Below are positions 1-8,989 of a stretch of DNA of 64,000 nucleotides, piece by piece. A program made the translations under genes and the position numbers. This DNA is from Methylomicrobium agile (GTDB lineage: Bacteria > Pseudomonadota > Gammaproteobacteria > Methylococcales > Methylomonadaceae). The notes beneath the pieces were generated by a model. The model saw only the letters and a program-made list of their open reading frames with translations, did no database searches and was not told where the DNA came from. The stretch spans positions 744,001 to 808,000 of the forward strand of contig NZ_JPOJ01000001.1 in NCBI RefSeq assembly GCF_000733855.1, written 5' to 3'. Within the stretch, counting starts at the first letter, position 1. Every line of letters begins with the position of its first letter.

Positions 1-46
1 CAAAATTGTTACGGATACGCTTTTTTTCGGTAAAAGAGTAGGACAT
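1..46 (-). CDS. rpoB: RNA polymerase beta subunit, N-terminal start only (partial)
   Basis: Only the first 15 codons lie in the window. The start ATG is read on the minus strand at 46-44, and the peptide begins MSYSFTEKKRIRNNF, which matches the very conserved RpoB start (E. coli MVYSYTEKKRIRKDF). It follows rplL after about 127 bases holding an attenuator-like hairpin, the classical rplJL-rpoBC arrangement. The rest of the gene lies to the left of the window. Confidence 0.9.
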   Translation of the reverse strand, partial: MSYSFTEKKRIRNNF

Positions 47-100
47 ATCGATTCCAAACCTTTTCGTCATAGACTGTTTTTACTGTTTTTCGACTGGAAA

Positions 101-134
101 CAGTAAAAGGCCGGTGGTAATTCTACCACCAGCC
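101..134 (-). terminator. rplL-rpoB attenuator-like hairpin
   Basis: Positions 109-119 pair with 124-134 around a four-base loop, giving a GC-rich 11-bp stem with one G-U pair in the minus-strand transcript, followed by TTTT. It sits between rplL and rpoB, where a partial terminator that lowers rpoBC expression relative to ribosomal protein genes is known in enterobacteria. The short U-run fits incomplete termination. The attenuator role is inferred from position and shape. Confidence 0.6.
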
Positions 135-173
135 GTACTCATTTGGCTTGCGCCGGATTTTGATCAAATGCAA

Positions 174-548
174 TTATTTGATTTCGACGGTTGCGCCTGC
201 ATCGAGCAATTGCTTCTTGAATTCTTCGGCTTCGGCTTTCGATACGCCTTCCTTCAAAGTAGTCGGTACGCCTTCTACCGCGTCTTTTGCTTCCTTCAGG
301 CCCAAACCGGTGATACTGCGAACCGCTTTAATGACGCCAACTTTATTCTCGCCGAAACCAGTCAAGATGACATCGAATTCGGTTTGCTCTTCAACCGCTG
401 CCGCGGCACCGCCTGCCGCCGGAGCTGCTGCCACTGCAACCGCTGCGGTCACACCGAATTTTTCTTCCATCGCTGAAATCAAATCAACGATTTCCATCAC
501 GGTCATGTTCGCAACCGCATCCAGGATGTCTTCTTTTGTTACTGCCAT
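174..548 (-). CDS. rplL: 50S ribosomal protein L7/L12
   Basis: This 124-residue protein is the ribosomal stalk protein that binds L10 as dimers and recruits translation factors. The N-terminal dimerisation helix region (about 1-35) is followed by an Ala/Gly-rich hinge (about 36-52). The C-terminal factor-binding domain carries the conserved KVGVIKAVR and [12 protein letters not shown] segments and ends in ATVEIK. Length and composition are typical for bacterial L7/L12. It lies 44 bases downstream of rplJ and upstream of rpoB, so it is part of the usual rplKAJL-rpoBC cluster. Confidence 0.97.
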   Translation of the reverse strand: MAVTKEDILDAVANMTVMEIVDLISAMEEKFGVTAAVAVAAAPAAGGAAAAVEEQTEFDVILTGFGENKVGVIKAVRSITGLGLKEAKDAVEGVPTTLKEGVSKAEAEEFKKQLLDAGATVEIK

Positions 549-592
549 CTTAATATACCTCTAAAAATTTGTGTAAACGGGTGAATTCAAGC

Positions 593-1087
593 TTATGCCG
601 CTTCTTTCTGGTCTCTGATCGCCGCCAAGGTACGTGCCAGTTTGCTGACCGGCCCTTTCATGACCGACATCAGCATCGCGATGCCTTGTTCGCGGTTCGG
701 CAAGCTCGCCAAACGCGCCAGCTCGGACGGGCCATAGGCCTGACCGCCGATCGCCACGACTTTAGTGATTAACTTGTCATGCGTTCTGGCAAATTCGTGA
801 ATCAATCGCCCTGCCGAACCTGGATCTTCCATCGAAAATGCCAACAATAACGGACCGACAAGCCCGGATTGCATGCATTCGAATTCGGTTCCGGCGACTG
901 CGCGTCTTGCCAGGGTGTTCTTGACCACTCGCAAATATACGCCCGTCTCTCTCGCGGTCTTACGCAATTCGGTCAGTTCCGTTACGGTCAGACCACGATA
1001 TTCTGCAGCGATGGCAGAATGAGCTTTAACGGCATATTCAGCGACTTCTTCGACAACAGCTTTTTTGCCGTCTAAATTGAGTGCCAC
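593..1087 (-). CDS. rplJ: 50S ribosomal protein L10
   Basis: This 164-residue protein anchors the L7/L12 dimers to 23S rRNA. It begins MALNLDGKKAVVEEVAE and has the family segments AIAAEYRGLTVTELTELRK and RVVKNTLARRA, with the C-terminal L7/L12-binding helix (about 135-164). The length is normal for gammaproteobacterial L10. It is preceded by a roughly 190-base leader, consistent with L10-L7/L12 autogenous translational control, and followed closely by rplL. Confidence 0.97.
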   Translation of the reverse strand: MALNLDGKKAVVEEVAEYAVKAHSAIAAEYRGLTVTELTELRKTARETGVYLRVVKNTLARRAVAGTEFECMQSGLVGPLLLAFSMEDPGSAGRLIHEFARTHDKLITKVVAIGGQAYGPSELARLASLPNREQGIAMLMSVMKGPVSKLARTLAAIRDQKEAA

Positions 1088-1280
1088 AGCCTACCTCCGG
1101 TAAGTTGCTGGATTAAGTTGCCCAGCGTGATAAAACGCATCCGTTGGGATGCACCTCACGGACCCTTTCCCCAATATGTTTAGGTTCCAGCTTCCGTCTG
1201 CGCAGGAAATTAAGTTGTTGTAACACCTGCGGTCTTTGACGGTTGCCGCTGTTACCGGCAACCCAAAGTTTATCCAGCCT
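1088..1280 (-). promoter_or_regulatory. rplJ leader region (probable L10 leader RNA)
   Basis: This 193-base untranslated gap between rplA and rplJ is far longer than the 1-4 base spacings elsewhere in the cluster. In enterobacteria the same place carries the rplJL promoter and a structured leader bound by the L10-L7/L12 complex to repress translation. I did not fold it; the assignment rests on position and length. A covariance-model match to the L10 leader would confirm it. Confidence 0.5.
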
Positions 1281-1976
1281 CTAGATCGAAAGACTGTTTT
1301 GGTCCAGCCACAGGCCGGGACCCATCGTTGATGATAAGGTAATTTTTTTGATGTAAATGCCCTTGGATGTTGCAGGCTTGGCTTTCTTCAGGTCAGCCAG
1401 CAACGCTTCCAGGTTGCCCTGAATCGCAGCCGCATCGAAGCCGATCTTGCCGAGCGTACAATGAATGATACCGGCTTTGTCCGTACGGTAACGGACCTGA
1501 CCGGATTTGGCATTTCTGACCGCGGTCGCCACATCGGGCGTCACGGTGCCGACTTTCGGATTCGGCATCAAGCCGCGCGGCCCCAGGATTTGACCGAGCT
1601 GACCGACGACACGCATTGCATCGGGGGATGCGATCACCACGTCAAAGTTCAATTCGCCTCTCTTGACCTGATCGCCCAGATCGTCCATGCCGACGATATC
1701 GGCACCTGCCGCTCTGGCTGCATCGGCGTTCGGGCCTTGCGCAAACACCGCAACACGTACGGTCTTACCGGTACCGTTAGGCAGAACGGTCGCCCCTCTG
1801 ACGTTTTGGTCGGATTTACGCGGATCGACGCCCAGATTTACGCTGACATCGATCGATTCGCTGAATTTCGCGGTACCCAGCTCTTTCAACAGCGCAACCG
1901 CATCGGTAACCGAATATTGCTTGGTTCTTTCGACCTTGCTTCTGATTAATTTCGCTTTTTTAGATAACTTGGCCAT
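1281..1976 (-). CDS. rplA: 50S ribosomal protein L1
   Basis: L1 is 231 residues here, the usual length. It forms the mobile L1 stalk near the E site and represses its own operon by binding mRNA. Recognisable segments are [33 protein letters not shown] and [10 protein letters not shown]. Its start codon overlaps the rplK stop by one base (TAATG), so translation of the pair is probably coupled. Confidence 0.97.
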   Translation of the reverse strand: MAKLSKKAKLIRSKVERTKQYSVTDAVALLKELGTAKFSESIDVSVNLGVDPRKSDQNVRGATVLPNGTGKTVRVAVFAQGPNADAARAAGADIVGMDDLGDQVKRGELNFDVVIASPDAMRVVGQLGQILGPRGLMPNPKVGTVTPDVATAVRNAKSGQVRYRTDKAGIIHCTLGKIGFDAAAIQGNLEALLADLKKAKPATSKGIYIKKITLSSTMGPGLWLDQNSLSI

Positions 1977-2407
1977 TACAAACCCTCCACATTCAAGCCC
2001 ATGCTGCGCGCGCTGCCGGCAATCGTTTTCACAGCCGCTTCCAGATCCGCCGCATTCAAATCTTCCATTTTGGTCTTGGCAATTTCTTCCAACTGTGCAC
2101 GGGTGACGGTACCGACCTTCTTGGTGTTCGGGTTGCTGCTGCCGCTCTTGATGCCGCTGGCTTTCTTCAGCAAAATCGTGGCCGGAGGGGTTTTAGTGAT
2201 GAAGGTGAAACTGCGGTCGCTGTAAACAGTGATGACAACAGGTAACGGCAGACCTTTTTCGACATCTTGAGTCTTGGCGTTGAATGCCTTGCAGAACTCC
2301 ATGATGTTGACACCGCGCTGACCCAATGCCGGGCCAACCGGCGGACTCGGATTCGCCTCACCTGCTTTGACTTGCAGTTTGATGTATGCTGTAATTTTTT
2401 TAGCCAT
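1976..2407 (-). CDS. rplK: 50S ribosomal protein L11
   Basis: L11 is 143 residues here and binds the GTPase-associated region of 23S rRNA. The N-terminal domain has [20 protein letters not shown] and the [14 protein letters not shown] segment. The C-terminal domain has the RNA-binding [15 protein letters not shown] and ends in [14 protein letters not shown]. It is the first gene after the hairpin that separates secE-nusG from rplKAJL, so its promoter probably lies in the roughly 100 bases upstream. Confidence 0.97.
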   Translation of the reverse strand: MAKKITAYIKLQVKAGEANPSPPVGPALGQRGVNIMEFCKAFNAKTQDVEKGLPLPVVITVYSDRSFTFITKTPPATILLKKASGIKSGSSNPNTKKVGTVTRAQLEEIAKTKMEDLNAADLEAAVKTIAGSARSMGLNVEGL

Positions 2408-2455
2408 TGTTACTCCAAATTGGGTGCAAACGCATTTCTGCTCCCCCCAGACATG

Positions 2456-2484
2456 AAAATCCCCGTCTTATGCAGACAGGGATT
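2456..2484 (-). terminator. Hairpin terminator between nusG and rplK
   Basis: Positions 2458-2468 pair with 2474-2484 around a five-base loop (11 bp with one G-U), and the stem runs into a TTTT tract at 2459-2456 on the minus strand. It lies just after nusG, where enterobacteria end the secE-nusG transcript before starting rplKA. Confidence 0.55.
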
Positions 2485-2508
2485 CAGATAACGACAAATT
2501 GCGGTTTC

Positions 2509-3042
2509 TCAGCTTTTTTCGACCTGATTGAAACTCAGTTCAACTGATGTTGACCGTCCAAAGATCAAAACAGACAATTTCAATTTGCTTTTTTCGTAGT
2601 TGACTTCTTCGACGACCCCATTGAAATCCTTGAATGGCCCATCGATGATCCGGATCACCTCGCCGACTTCGAACAAAACTTTCGGCCTCGGTTTATTAAT
2701 CCCTTCCTCAACCCGGTTCAAAATCGACATCGCTTCTTTTTCGGAGATCGGCGCCGGTCTGTCCGAGGTGCCTCCGATGAACCCCAATACTCTCGGCACA
2801 TCGCGCACTAAATGCCAAGTCTCGTCGGTCAGCTCCATCTGTACGAGAACATAGCCGGGAAAAAACTTTCTTTCGCTCTTCCGCTGCTGCCCCAAGCGCA
2901 TTTCGACGATCTCTTCGGTGGGCACTAGAATCTTGCCGAAATATTGCTCAAGCCCCTCTCTTTTGATTCTTTCTTCGAGCGCTTGCTTTACTTTACTTTC
3001 GTAATTTGAGTAAGCATGCACCACATACCATCGCAATGCCAT
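2509..3042 (-). CDS. nusG: Transcription termination/antitermination factor NusG
   Basis: NusG (177 residues) binds the RNA polymerase clamp, suppresses pausing, and links polymerase to Rho or to ribosomal protein S10. The NGN domain begins [18 protein letters not shown] and contains [14 protein letters not shown]. The C-terminal KOW domain contains [19 protein letters not shown]. Length is standard. It starts four bases after the secE stop, as in the conserved secE-nusG operon. Confidence 0.97.
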   Translation of the reverse strand: MALRWYVVHAYSNYESKVKQALEERIKREGLEQYFGKILVPTEEIVEMRLGQQRKSERKFFPGYVLVQMELTDETWHLVRDVPRVLGFIGGTSDRPAPISEKEAMSILNRVEEGINKPRPKVLFEVGEVIRIIDGPFKDFNGVVEEVNYEKSKLKLSVLIFGRSTSVELSFNQVEKS

Positions 3043-3046
3043 TCGA

Positions 3047-3427
3047 TTACCCGCCTTGACCCGTTAAAAGACGCACACCCCAAAAAAGAAACATATCCAG
3101 CAACCAAAGAATCAATGCCACGACCGTCACCATCGCAAACACCAGCAGGGTAGTACGGGTCGTTTCATCTTTCGTTGGCCAAACGACTTTTCTGACTTCG
3201 ATTTTCGATTCCTGTATAAAAGACCACACCGACCTTCCCAATCCGGTCGTAAACATCAAACCCAGAACCGTGCCGATGACCACGATCAAGCCAAGCACCC
3301 GGTAAATCAGCTGCACCTGTTCCGAAAAATAATAGAATGCAGCGACACCGCCGACCACCAATACCACGGAAAAAACTTGCTTAACAATATCCAGTATCGA
3401 TGTCTGAGCTTCGGCTTGTGTATTCAT
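3047..3427 (-). CDS. secE: Preprotein translocase subunit SecE
   Basis: SecE (126 residues) is the clamp subunit of the SecYEG channel. Three hydrophobic segments are visible: about 14-32, 38-58 and 92-120, the three-helix form seen in enterobacteria. The conserved cytoplasmic amphipathic helix and hinge ([17 protein letters not shown]) precede the last helix. It is co-oriented with nusG, four bases apart, and lies just downstream of tuf and tRNA-Trp. Confidence 0.96.
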   Translation of the reverse strand: MNTQAEAQTSILDIVKQVFSVVLVVGGVAAFYYFSEQVQLIYRVLGLIVVIGTVLGLMFTTGLGRSVWSFIQESKIEVRKVVWPTKDETTRTTLLVFAMVTVVALILWLLDMFLFWGVRLLTGQGG

Positions 3428-3466
3428 ATTCTTAAAGTCAGCAAAATGCTTTCAGGCTATTCGTAA

Positions 3467-3542
3467 TGGCAGGCCAGGAGGGTCTCGAACCCCCAACCTG
3501 CGGTTTTGGAGACCGCTGCTCTACCAATTGAGCTACTGACCT
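3467..3542 (-). tRNA. tRNA-Trp (CCA anticodon)
   Basis: A full 76-nt cloverleaf is readable on the minus strand. The 7-bp acceptor stem (AGGTCAG with CTGGCCT) has one G-U pair. The anticodon loop CTCCAAA gives CCA, the T-loop is TTCGAGA, the discriminator is G, and the 3' CCA is encoded. It lies between tuf and secE, as in E. coli-like tufB loci. Confidence 0.95.
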
Positions 3543-3588
3543 ATTACGAAAACCTACAGAACTGCGAATTTTAACTTAATCGTAATTA

Positions 3589-4779
<1,191 letters not shown>

Positions 4780-4811
4780 GTGAATAAACCTTGTAAAAAC
4801 ATTCAAATTTC

Positions 4812-4887
<76 letters not shown>

Positions 4888-4905
4888 GGTGTCTCAGAAT
4901 TTTTT

Positions 4906-4979
4906 TGGAGCGGGTGATGGGAATCGAACCCACGTGATCAGCTTGGAAGGCTGGAGTTCTACCATTGAACTACACCCGC
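4906..4979 (-). tRNA. tRNA-Gly (TCC anticodon)
   Basis: A 74-nt cloverleaf on the minus strand begins GCGGGTGTAGTTCAATGG and has an encoded CCA end. The anticodon loop CTTCCAA gives TCC. It sits between tRNA-Tyr and tRNA-Thr, the same order as the E. coli tyrU-glyT-thrT cluster. Confidence 0.95.
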
Positions 4980-4994
4980 ATACTTCAAAAAAGT

Positions 4995-5079
4995 TGGTGG
5001 AGAGGGGAGGATTCGAACCTCCGAAGGCAGAGCCGGCAGATTTACAGTCTGATCCCTTTGGCCGCTCGGGAACCTCTCC
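4995..5079 (-). tRNA. tRNA-Tyr (GTA anticodon)
   Basis: This 85-nt class II tRNA on the minus strand has the long variable arm expected for tRNA-Tyr. It begins GGAGAGGTTCCCGAGCGG, carries GTA in the anticodon loop, and has an encoded CCA end. It is the first of the three tRNAs that lead into tuf. Confidence 0.95.
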
Positions 5080-5163
5080 GATAACGAGTTAGTCGTTTAT
5101 TATCTTTTATTAAAAATCTTTTGTCAACAAAAGATTTAGCAAATGATTTTAAAATTCCAGTTC

Positions 5164-5730
5164 CTAGGCATTGATTTTGTTCATTACCGCATCGATTTCG
5201 CCTACCACCATCTGAGGAACGAAACTCAATCCGGTTTTGATTACACCATCCAGCAAATCCGCTTCCTGCCTGGAAGGCACAGACAAAACAAAATCCGCCA
5301 CCGCTTTTCCGACTGGCGGACGACCTATCCCCAACCTTAAACGGTAAAAATCCTTTGTATCTAAATGAGCAATAATGTCGCGCAGGCCGTTGTGCCCGGC
5401 ATGCCCGCCATCTTTTTTCAACCTGACGACGCCCGGATTGAAATCGAGCTCATCATGCACAACCAGCATTTGCTCCGGCGGAAGCTTATAGTACTTCACC
5501 AGCGCCGCGACTGACTGCCCACTGCGATTCATAAAAGTCGCGGGTTTCAATAACAGGAGTTTTTCACCTCCTATCCTACACTCGGCAAACTCACCCAAAA
5601 ATCGCGGGGCCTGCGCAAATGCGGAACCTAAATCGCGTGCAAGACAATCTACAAATAAAAACCCGGCGTTGTGCCGGGTCTTTTCATATTGCCGACCGGG
5701 GTTTCCCAAACCAACAATAAGCTTTATCAC
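5164..5730 (-). CDS. pth: Peptidyl-tRNA hydrolase
   Basis: Pth (188 residues) frees tRNA from peptidyl-tRNA that drops off ribosomes. It begins MIKLIVGLGNPGRQYEKTRHNAGF, holding the catalytic His of the HNAGF motif. It also has FMNRSG with the active-site Asn, and the DELDFNPG and GGHAGHNGLRDI segments. Length is normal. It begins six bases after rplY, and the prs-rplY-pth order is a common gammaproteobacterial operon. Confidence 0.96.
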   Translation of the reverse strand: MIKLIVGLGNPGRQYEKTRHNAGFLFVDCLARDLGSAFAQAPRFLGEFAECRIGGEKLLLLKPATFMNRSGQSVAALVKYYKLPPEQMLVVHDELDFNPGVVRLKKDGGHAGHNGLRDIIAHLDTKDFYRLRLGIGRPPVGKAVADFVLSVPSRQEADLLDGVIKTGLSFVPQMVVGEIDAVMNKINA

Positions 5731-5736
5731 CCTTAC

Positions 5737-6339
5737 TTAAGCAGCCGACTCGTCCTGACCCGTTTTACCCGGCATCATCGATACCACCGGCAAATCGTGT
5801 TCCGGACCTTGCACCAACGCGACGATTTCAATACCGGCAGGCAACACCAGATCCGATAAATGAATCGAAGCACCAATATCCAGATTCGCCAGATCGACCT
5901 CGATAAATTCGGGCAATGCACCCGGCAAACAGGACACCTCTACATCAACCAGAGAATGGGCCGCAACGCCGCCCTTCTTACCGCCAACCGAAGTACTTTC
6001 ATTGACGAAATGCAATGGCACATGCACTTTAATGGCTTCCGACATACTAACCCGCATGAAGTCGAGATGCATGATTTGAAACTTTGCCGGATTGCGCTGA
6101 ACGCCCTTCAAAACCGCTTTTTCGGTTTTGCCATCAATCGTGACGTCGAGAATATGAGAATAAACCGCTTCGTGCTCAAGATGTTTAATCACTTCGTTAT
6201 GATTCAAAACCAGCATTTGCGGCTCTTGATGACCACCGTATATCACAGCCGGAACATTACCTTGGCGGCGCGTACCTCTTGCCGCGTTTTTTCCTGACCG
6301 CCCACGAGCCTGAGCAACAAATTCGAATACGTTAGACAT
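5737..6339 (-). CDS. rplY: 50S ribosomal protein L25, long CTC form
   Basis: This 200-residue protein is the long (CTC/TL5) form of L25, which binds 5S rRNA, with an N-terminal L25 domain (about 5-95) and an extra C-terminal beta domain. E. coli has only the roughly 94-residue short form. Visible segments are RGRSGKNAARGTRRQGNVPA, then AVIYGG and HLDFMRVS. It lies between prs and pth with short gaps. Confidence 0.94.
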   Translation of the reverse strand: MSNVFEFVAQARGRSGKNAARGTRRQGNVPAVIYGGHQEPQMLVLNHNEVIKHLEHEAVYSHILDVTIDGKTEKAVLKGVQRNPAKFQIMHLDFMRVSMSEAIKVHVPLHFVNESTSVGGKKGGVAAHSLVDVEVSCLPGALPEFIEVDLANLDIGASIHLSDLVLPAGIEIVALVQGPEHDLPVVSMMPGKTGQDESAA

Positions 6340-6384
6340 TTTATCTCTTAACCCCGCGCCTCAAAGCGCAAAACTTTATTTGTA

Positions 6385-7338
6385 TCAATCGACATATAAA
6401 GAACTGACCGATTCGCCGACGGCAATACGCCGGATGGTTTCAGCAAGCATCTCAGCCACACTGAGCTGCCTAATCCTTCCCAGCGCCTCAGCCTCCGGGC
6501 GCAGCGGAATTGTATCAGTCACCACCAACTCATCCAGCACCGAGCGCTCTATATTCGAGATGGCCGCTCCCGATAAAACGGCATGCGTACAGTAAGCCAC
6601 CACCTTGAGCGCCCCGTGATCTTTTAGCGCCTTTGCCGCATGACATAAGGTACCCGCCGTATCGACAAGATCATCAATCAGAACGCAGCTACGACCTTCG
6701 ACGTCGCCGATGATATGCATCACTTCCGACACATTCGCCTTCGGACGACGCTTATCGATAATCGCAAGATCGGCATCATCCAATCTTTTGGCTAACGCAC
6801 GAGCCCTTACCACTCCCCCGACATCGGGCGACACCACCATCAGCCTGTGATATTTCTGCCGCCACACATCACCCAACAGAATCGGAGACGCATACACATT
6901 ATCGACAGGAATATCAAAAAAACCTTGAATCTGATCCGCGTGCAGATCGACGGTCAACAACCGATGCGCCCCGGCCTGCTCGATCATCTTCGCCACAAGC
7001 TTGGCCGTAATCGGCACTCTCGCCGAACGGGTGCGCCGGTCTTGCCGGGCATAACCATAATAAGGGATCACCGCCGTAATCCGCGATGCCGACGCCCGCT
7101 TCAGCGCATCGATCATCACCAACAATTCCATCAAGTTGTCGTTGTTCGGCGAACAGGTCGGCTGGATCACGAAAACGTCCTTGCCCCGAACGTTTTCCCC
7201 AATTTCGACAGCCACCTCGCCATCGCTAAACCGACCCACACTCGCCAAACCGAGCCGCATATTGAGCTTCCTTACAATGCCTTCTGATAAAGCCAGATTG
7301 GCATTTCCGGAAAACACCATCATTGCGGCTTCATTCAT
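6385..7338 (-). CDS. prs: Ribose-phosphate pyrophosphokinase
   Basis: Prs (317 residues) makes PRPP from ribose-5-phosphate and ATP for nucleotide, histidine and tryptophan synthesis. Visible motifs are [13 protein letters not shown], the ATP-binding [10 protein letters not shown], the catalytic-loop region around [15 protein letters not shown], and the PRPP loop [12 protein letters not shown]. The ATG at 7338 is supported by an AGGAG six bases upstream, giving [12 protein letters not shown]; an internal ATG would give the more usual short N-terminus. tRNA-Gln lies 41 bases upstream. Confidence 0.97.
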   Translation of the reverse strand: MNEAAMMVFSGNANLALSEGIVRKLNMRLGLASVGRFSDGEVAVEIGENVRGKDVFVIQPTCSPNNDNLMELLVMIDALKRASASRITAVIPYYGYARQDRRTRSARVPITAKLVAKMIEQAGAHRLLTVDLHADQIQGFFDIPVDNVYASPILLGDVWRQKYHRLMVVSPDVGGVVRARALAKRLDDADLAIIDKRRPKANVSEVMHIIGDVEGRSCVLIDDLVDTAGTLCHAAKALKDHGALKVVAYCTHAVLSGAAISNIERSVLDELVVTDTIPLRPEAEALGRIRQLSVAEMLAETIRRIAVGESVSSLYVD

Positions 7339-7379
7339 TTTTTACTCCTAAAATGAACTCGACTTGATGCGGATAAAAA

Positions 7380-7454
7380 TGGCTGGGCCGCAAGGATTCG
7401 AACCTTGGTATGCGGGGATCAAAACCCCGTGCCTTACCGCTTGGCGACGGCCCA
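7380..7454 (-). tRNA. tRNA-Gln (TTG anticodon)
   Basis: A 75-nt cloverleaf on the minus strand begins TGGGCCGTCGCCAAGCGG, with TTG in the anticodon loop and an encoded CCA end. It lies between ispE and prs, a placement conserved in many gammaproteobacteria. Confidence 0.95.
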
Positions 7455-7459
7455 ATAAT

Positions 7460-8354
7460 TCATGAAATATTCTCGACAGCCCTAAGCTTCGCATACAAAG
7501 GGGATTCATTAACCCCCTTGACCAAATAACACCGCCATTTAGCGGCGAGCGACCGATAGGCACTCTTTGCGGACTGCTCCGAATCAAACTGCGCAAAAAC
7601 ACAAGCCCCCGTCCCTGTCAGCCTGCCTTCGGCAAATTCGGATAAAACAACCAGAGCATCTTTTACTGCCTGGTAACGCCGCACCACCACATCAAGACAA
7701 TCATTTTGATGTTGGCCGGCGATAAAGTCCGCTATTCTGATCGACTTACTATCTCTTGTCAAGTTTTTATCAGAAAAAATTTCTCCGGTATTCACATGGC
7801 AATCCGGACGAATCACGACCGTCCAGCATTCCGGCACCCGAATCGGCTCCAGCTTTTCGCCGACGCCCTCGCCCCAGGCCGCCTGCCCGAACACAAAGAC
7901 CGGCACATCGGCGCCCAGGCTTAATCCGAGCCGCATTAACCGCTCGACCGACAACCCCAATCCCCACAAATAATTCAGTGCGACCAGCGTGGTAGCGGCA
8001 TCGGAACTGCCACCGCCAAGCCCCCGCCCATCGGCAGGTTTTTTTCGACCTCGATCCCGACCCCCCGGCATACCCGGTCTCAGCTTTCAGCACCCGCGCG
8101 GCCCTGACGGTCAGATCATCCGCTTCCGCAACGCCTGGCAGCGTTTGATAAAGGCTGACCCGGTCTTCGTCGACCGGATGAAACCGGATCCAGTCGCACA
8201 AATCGATGAACTGAAAAACCGTTTGCAGCAAATGGTAGCCATCGGGACGGCGGCCGGTGATGCGCAACATCAGGTTCAGCTTGGCCGGCGCCGGCCACTT
8301 CTCGGTCCAGGCAGGCAGATTAACGCATTTTTCCATCATGGAGTGTCCATTCAT
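7460..8354 (-). pseudogene. ispE: 4-diphosphocytidyl-2-C-methyl-D-erythritol kinase, split by two -1 frameshifts
   Basis: IspE phosphorylates CDP-ME in the MEP isoprenoid pathway. The N-terminal third is in one frame (WPAPAKLNLMLRITGRRPDG from about 8300, through LKAETGYAGG). The C-terminal part with the GHMP-kinase motif GLGGGSSDAAT and the end region GTGACVFA is in another. Between them the residues GIEVEKNLPMGGG appear only in the third frame. Restoring the family sequence needs one extra G in the G-run read at 8066-8061 and one more at about 8016-8017. Two single-base losses in G-runs within about 50 bases look like sequencing errors, but the sequence as given is broken. The start may be the ATG at 8354, 8339 or 8336; all overlap the lolB end. 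An intact enzyme would be about 290 residues. Confidence 0.85.
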
Positions 8355-8967
8355 TGATAATCAGTTTTAACTTGACCCGCTCATTCGCAACCGACATCTT
8401 GCGCGGCAAAAGCCAATCCCCGACCCGCTGCATCGCCTGAAATGCAATCGTCCAACCCGCCTGCCTGAAACCCTTGCCGGTCTCTTCGAAGTCCAGCTCG
8501 GGCTCCGGCACCCCCAAAACCCAATAACGCAACGAAGTCACCGGCACGAACATGCCCAGTCGTTGATTAATGAAACCTTCGGGATCGTCGGAAGACTCTA
8601 CCTTGCCGTCGCCTTCGGCCACCGTCACCGTTTCGCCGGAGAGATGAATTTTCACCGCGCCCTGCCCCAATGGCCCCGACAAACTGATTCGCTCATCGTC
8701 GCGCCGGTGCGACCAAGCCAGGTCGGCAGTCCAGGAATCCTGCGCCCCCGTCAGCGCAACCCGCCCATCCAGCGCCCAGAGCTCTAGATGATAAAGCGCC
8801 TGATTTACCGTCTTGGAATAGGAAACTTCGGGCGGTGCGGCGGTGAAGAGCGAGCAGCCCGTTAACGGCGAGACTAAAGCCAGACACAGCAGCCATTGAG
8901 CGTTTTTCCGCACCGGGGCCGGTCCCTTCGGCCCGCTCCGGCCATCAAGATTGAATTCGATCTGCAT
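8320..8967 (-). CDS. lolB: Outer-membrane lipoprotein receptor LolB
   Basis: LolB accepts lipoproteins from the periplasmic carrier LolA and inserts them into the outer membrane. A lipoprotein signal peptide ends in the lipobox LTGC (Cys about residue 37). It is followed by the LolB fold with LWALDGRVALTG, SGPLGQGAVKIHL and YWVLGVPEP segments. From the ATG the protein is 215 residues with an unusually long leader; a GTG at about 8913 would give a compact signal peptide beginning VRKNAQWLL. It overlaps ispE and follows the TPR gene, the same order as in Pseudomonas. Confidence 0.9.
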   Translation of the reverse strand: MQIEFNLDGRSGPKGPAPVRKNAQWLLCLALVSPLTGCSLFTAAPPEVSYSKTVNQALYHLELWALDGRVALTGAQDSWTADLAWSHRRDDERISLSGPLGQGAVKIHLSGETVTVAEGDGKVESSDDPEGFINQRLGMFVPVTSLRYWVLGVPEPELDFEETGKGFRQAGWTIAFQAMQRVGDWLLPRKMSVANERVKLKLIINEWTLHDGKMR

Positions 8968-8989
8968 CGTTTATATTTCGTCGGGCGCT

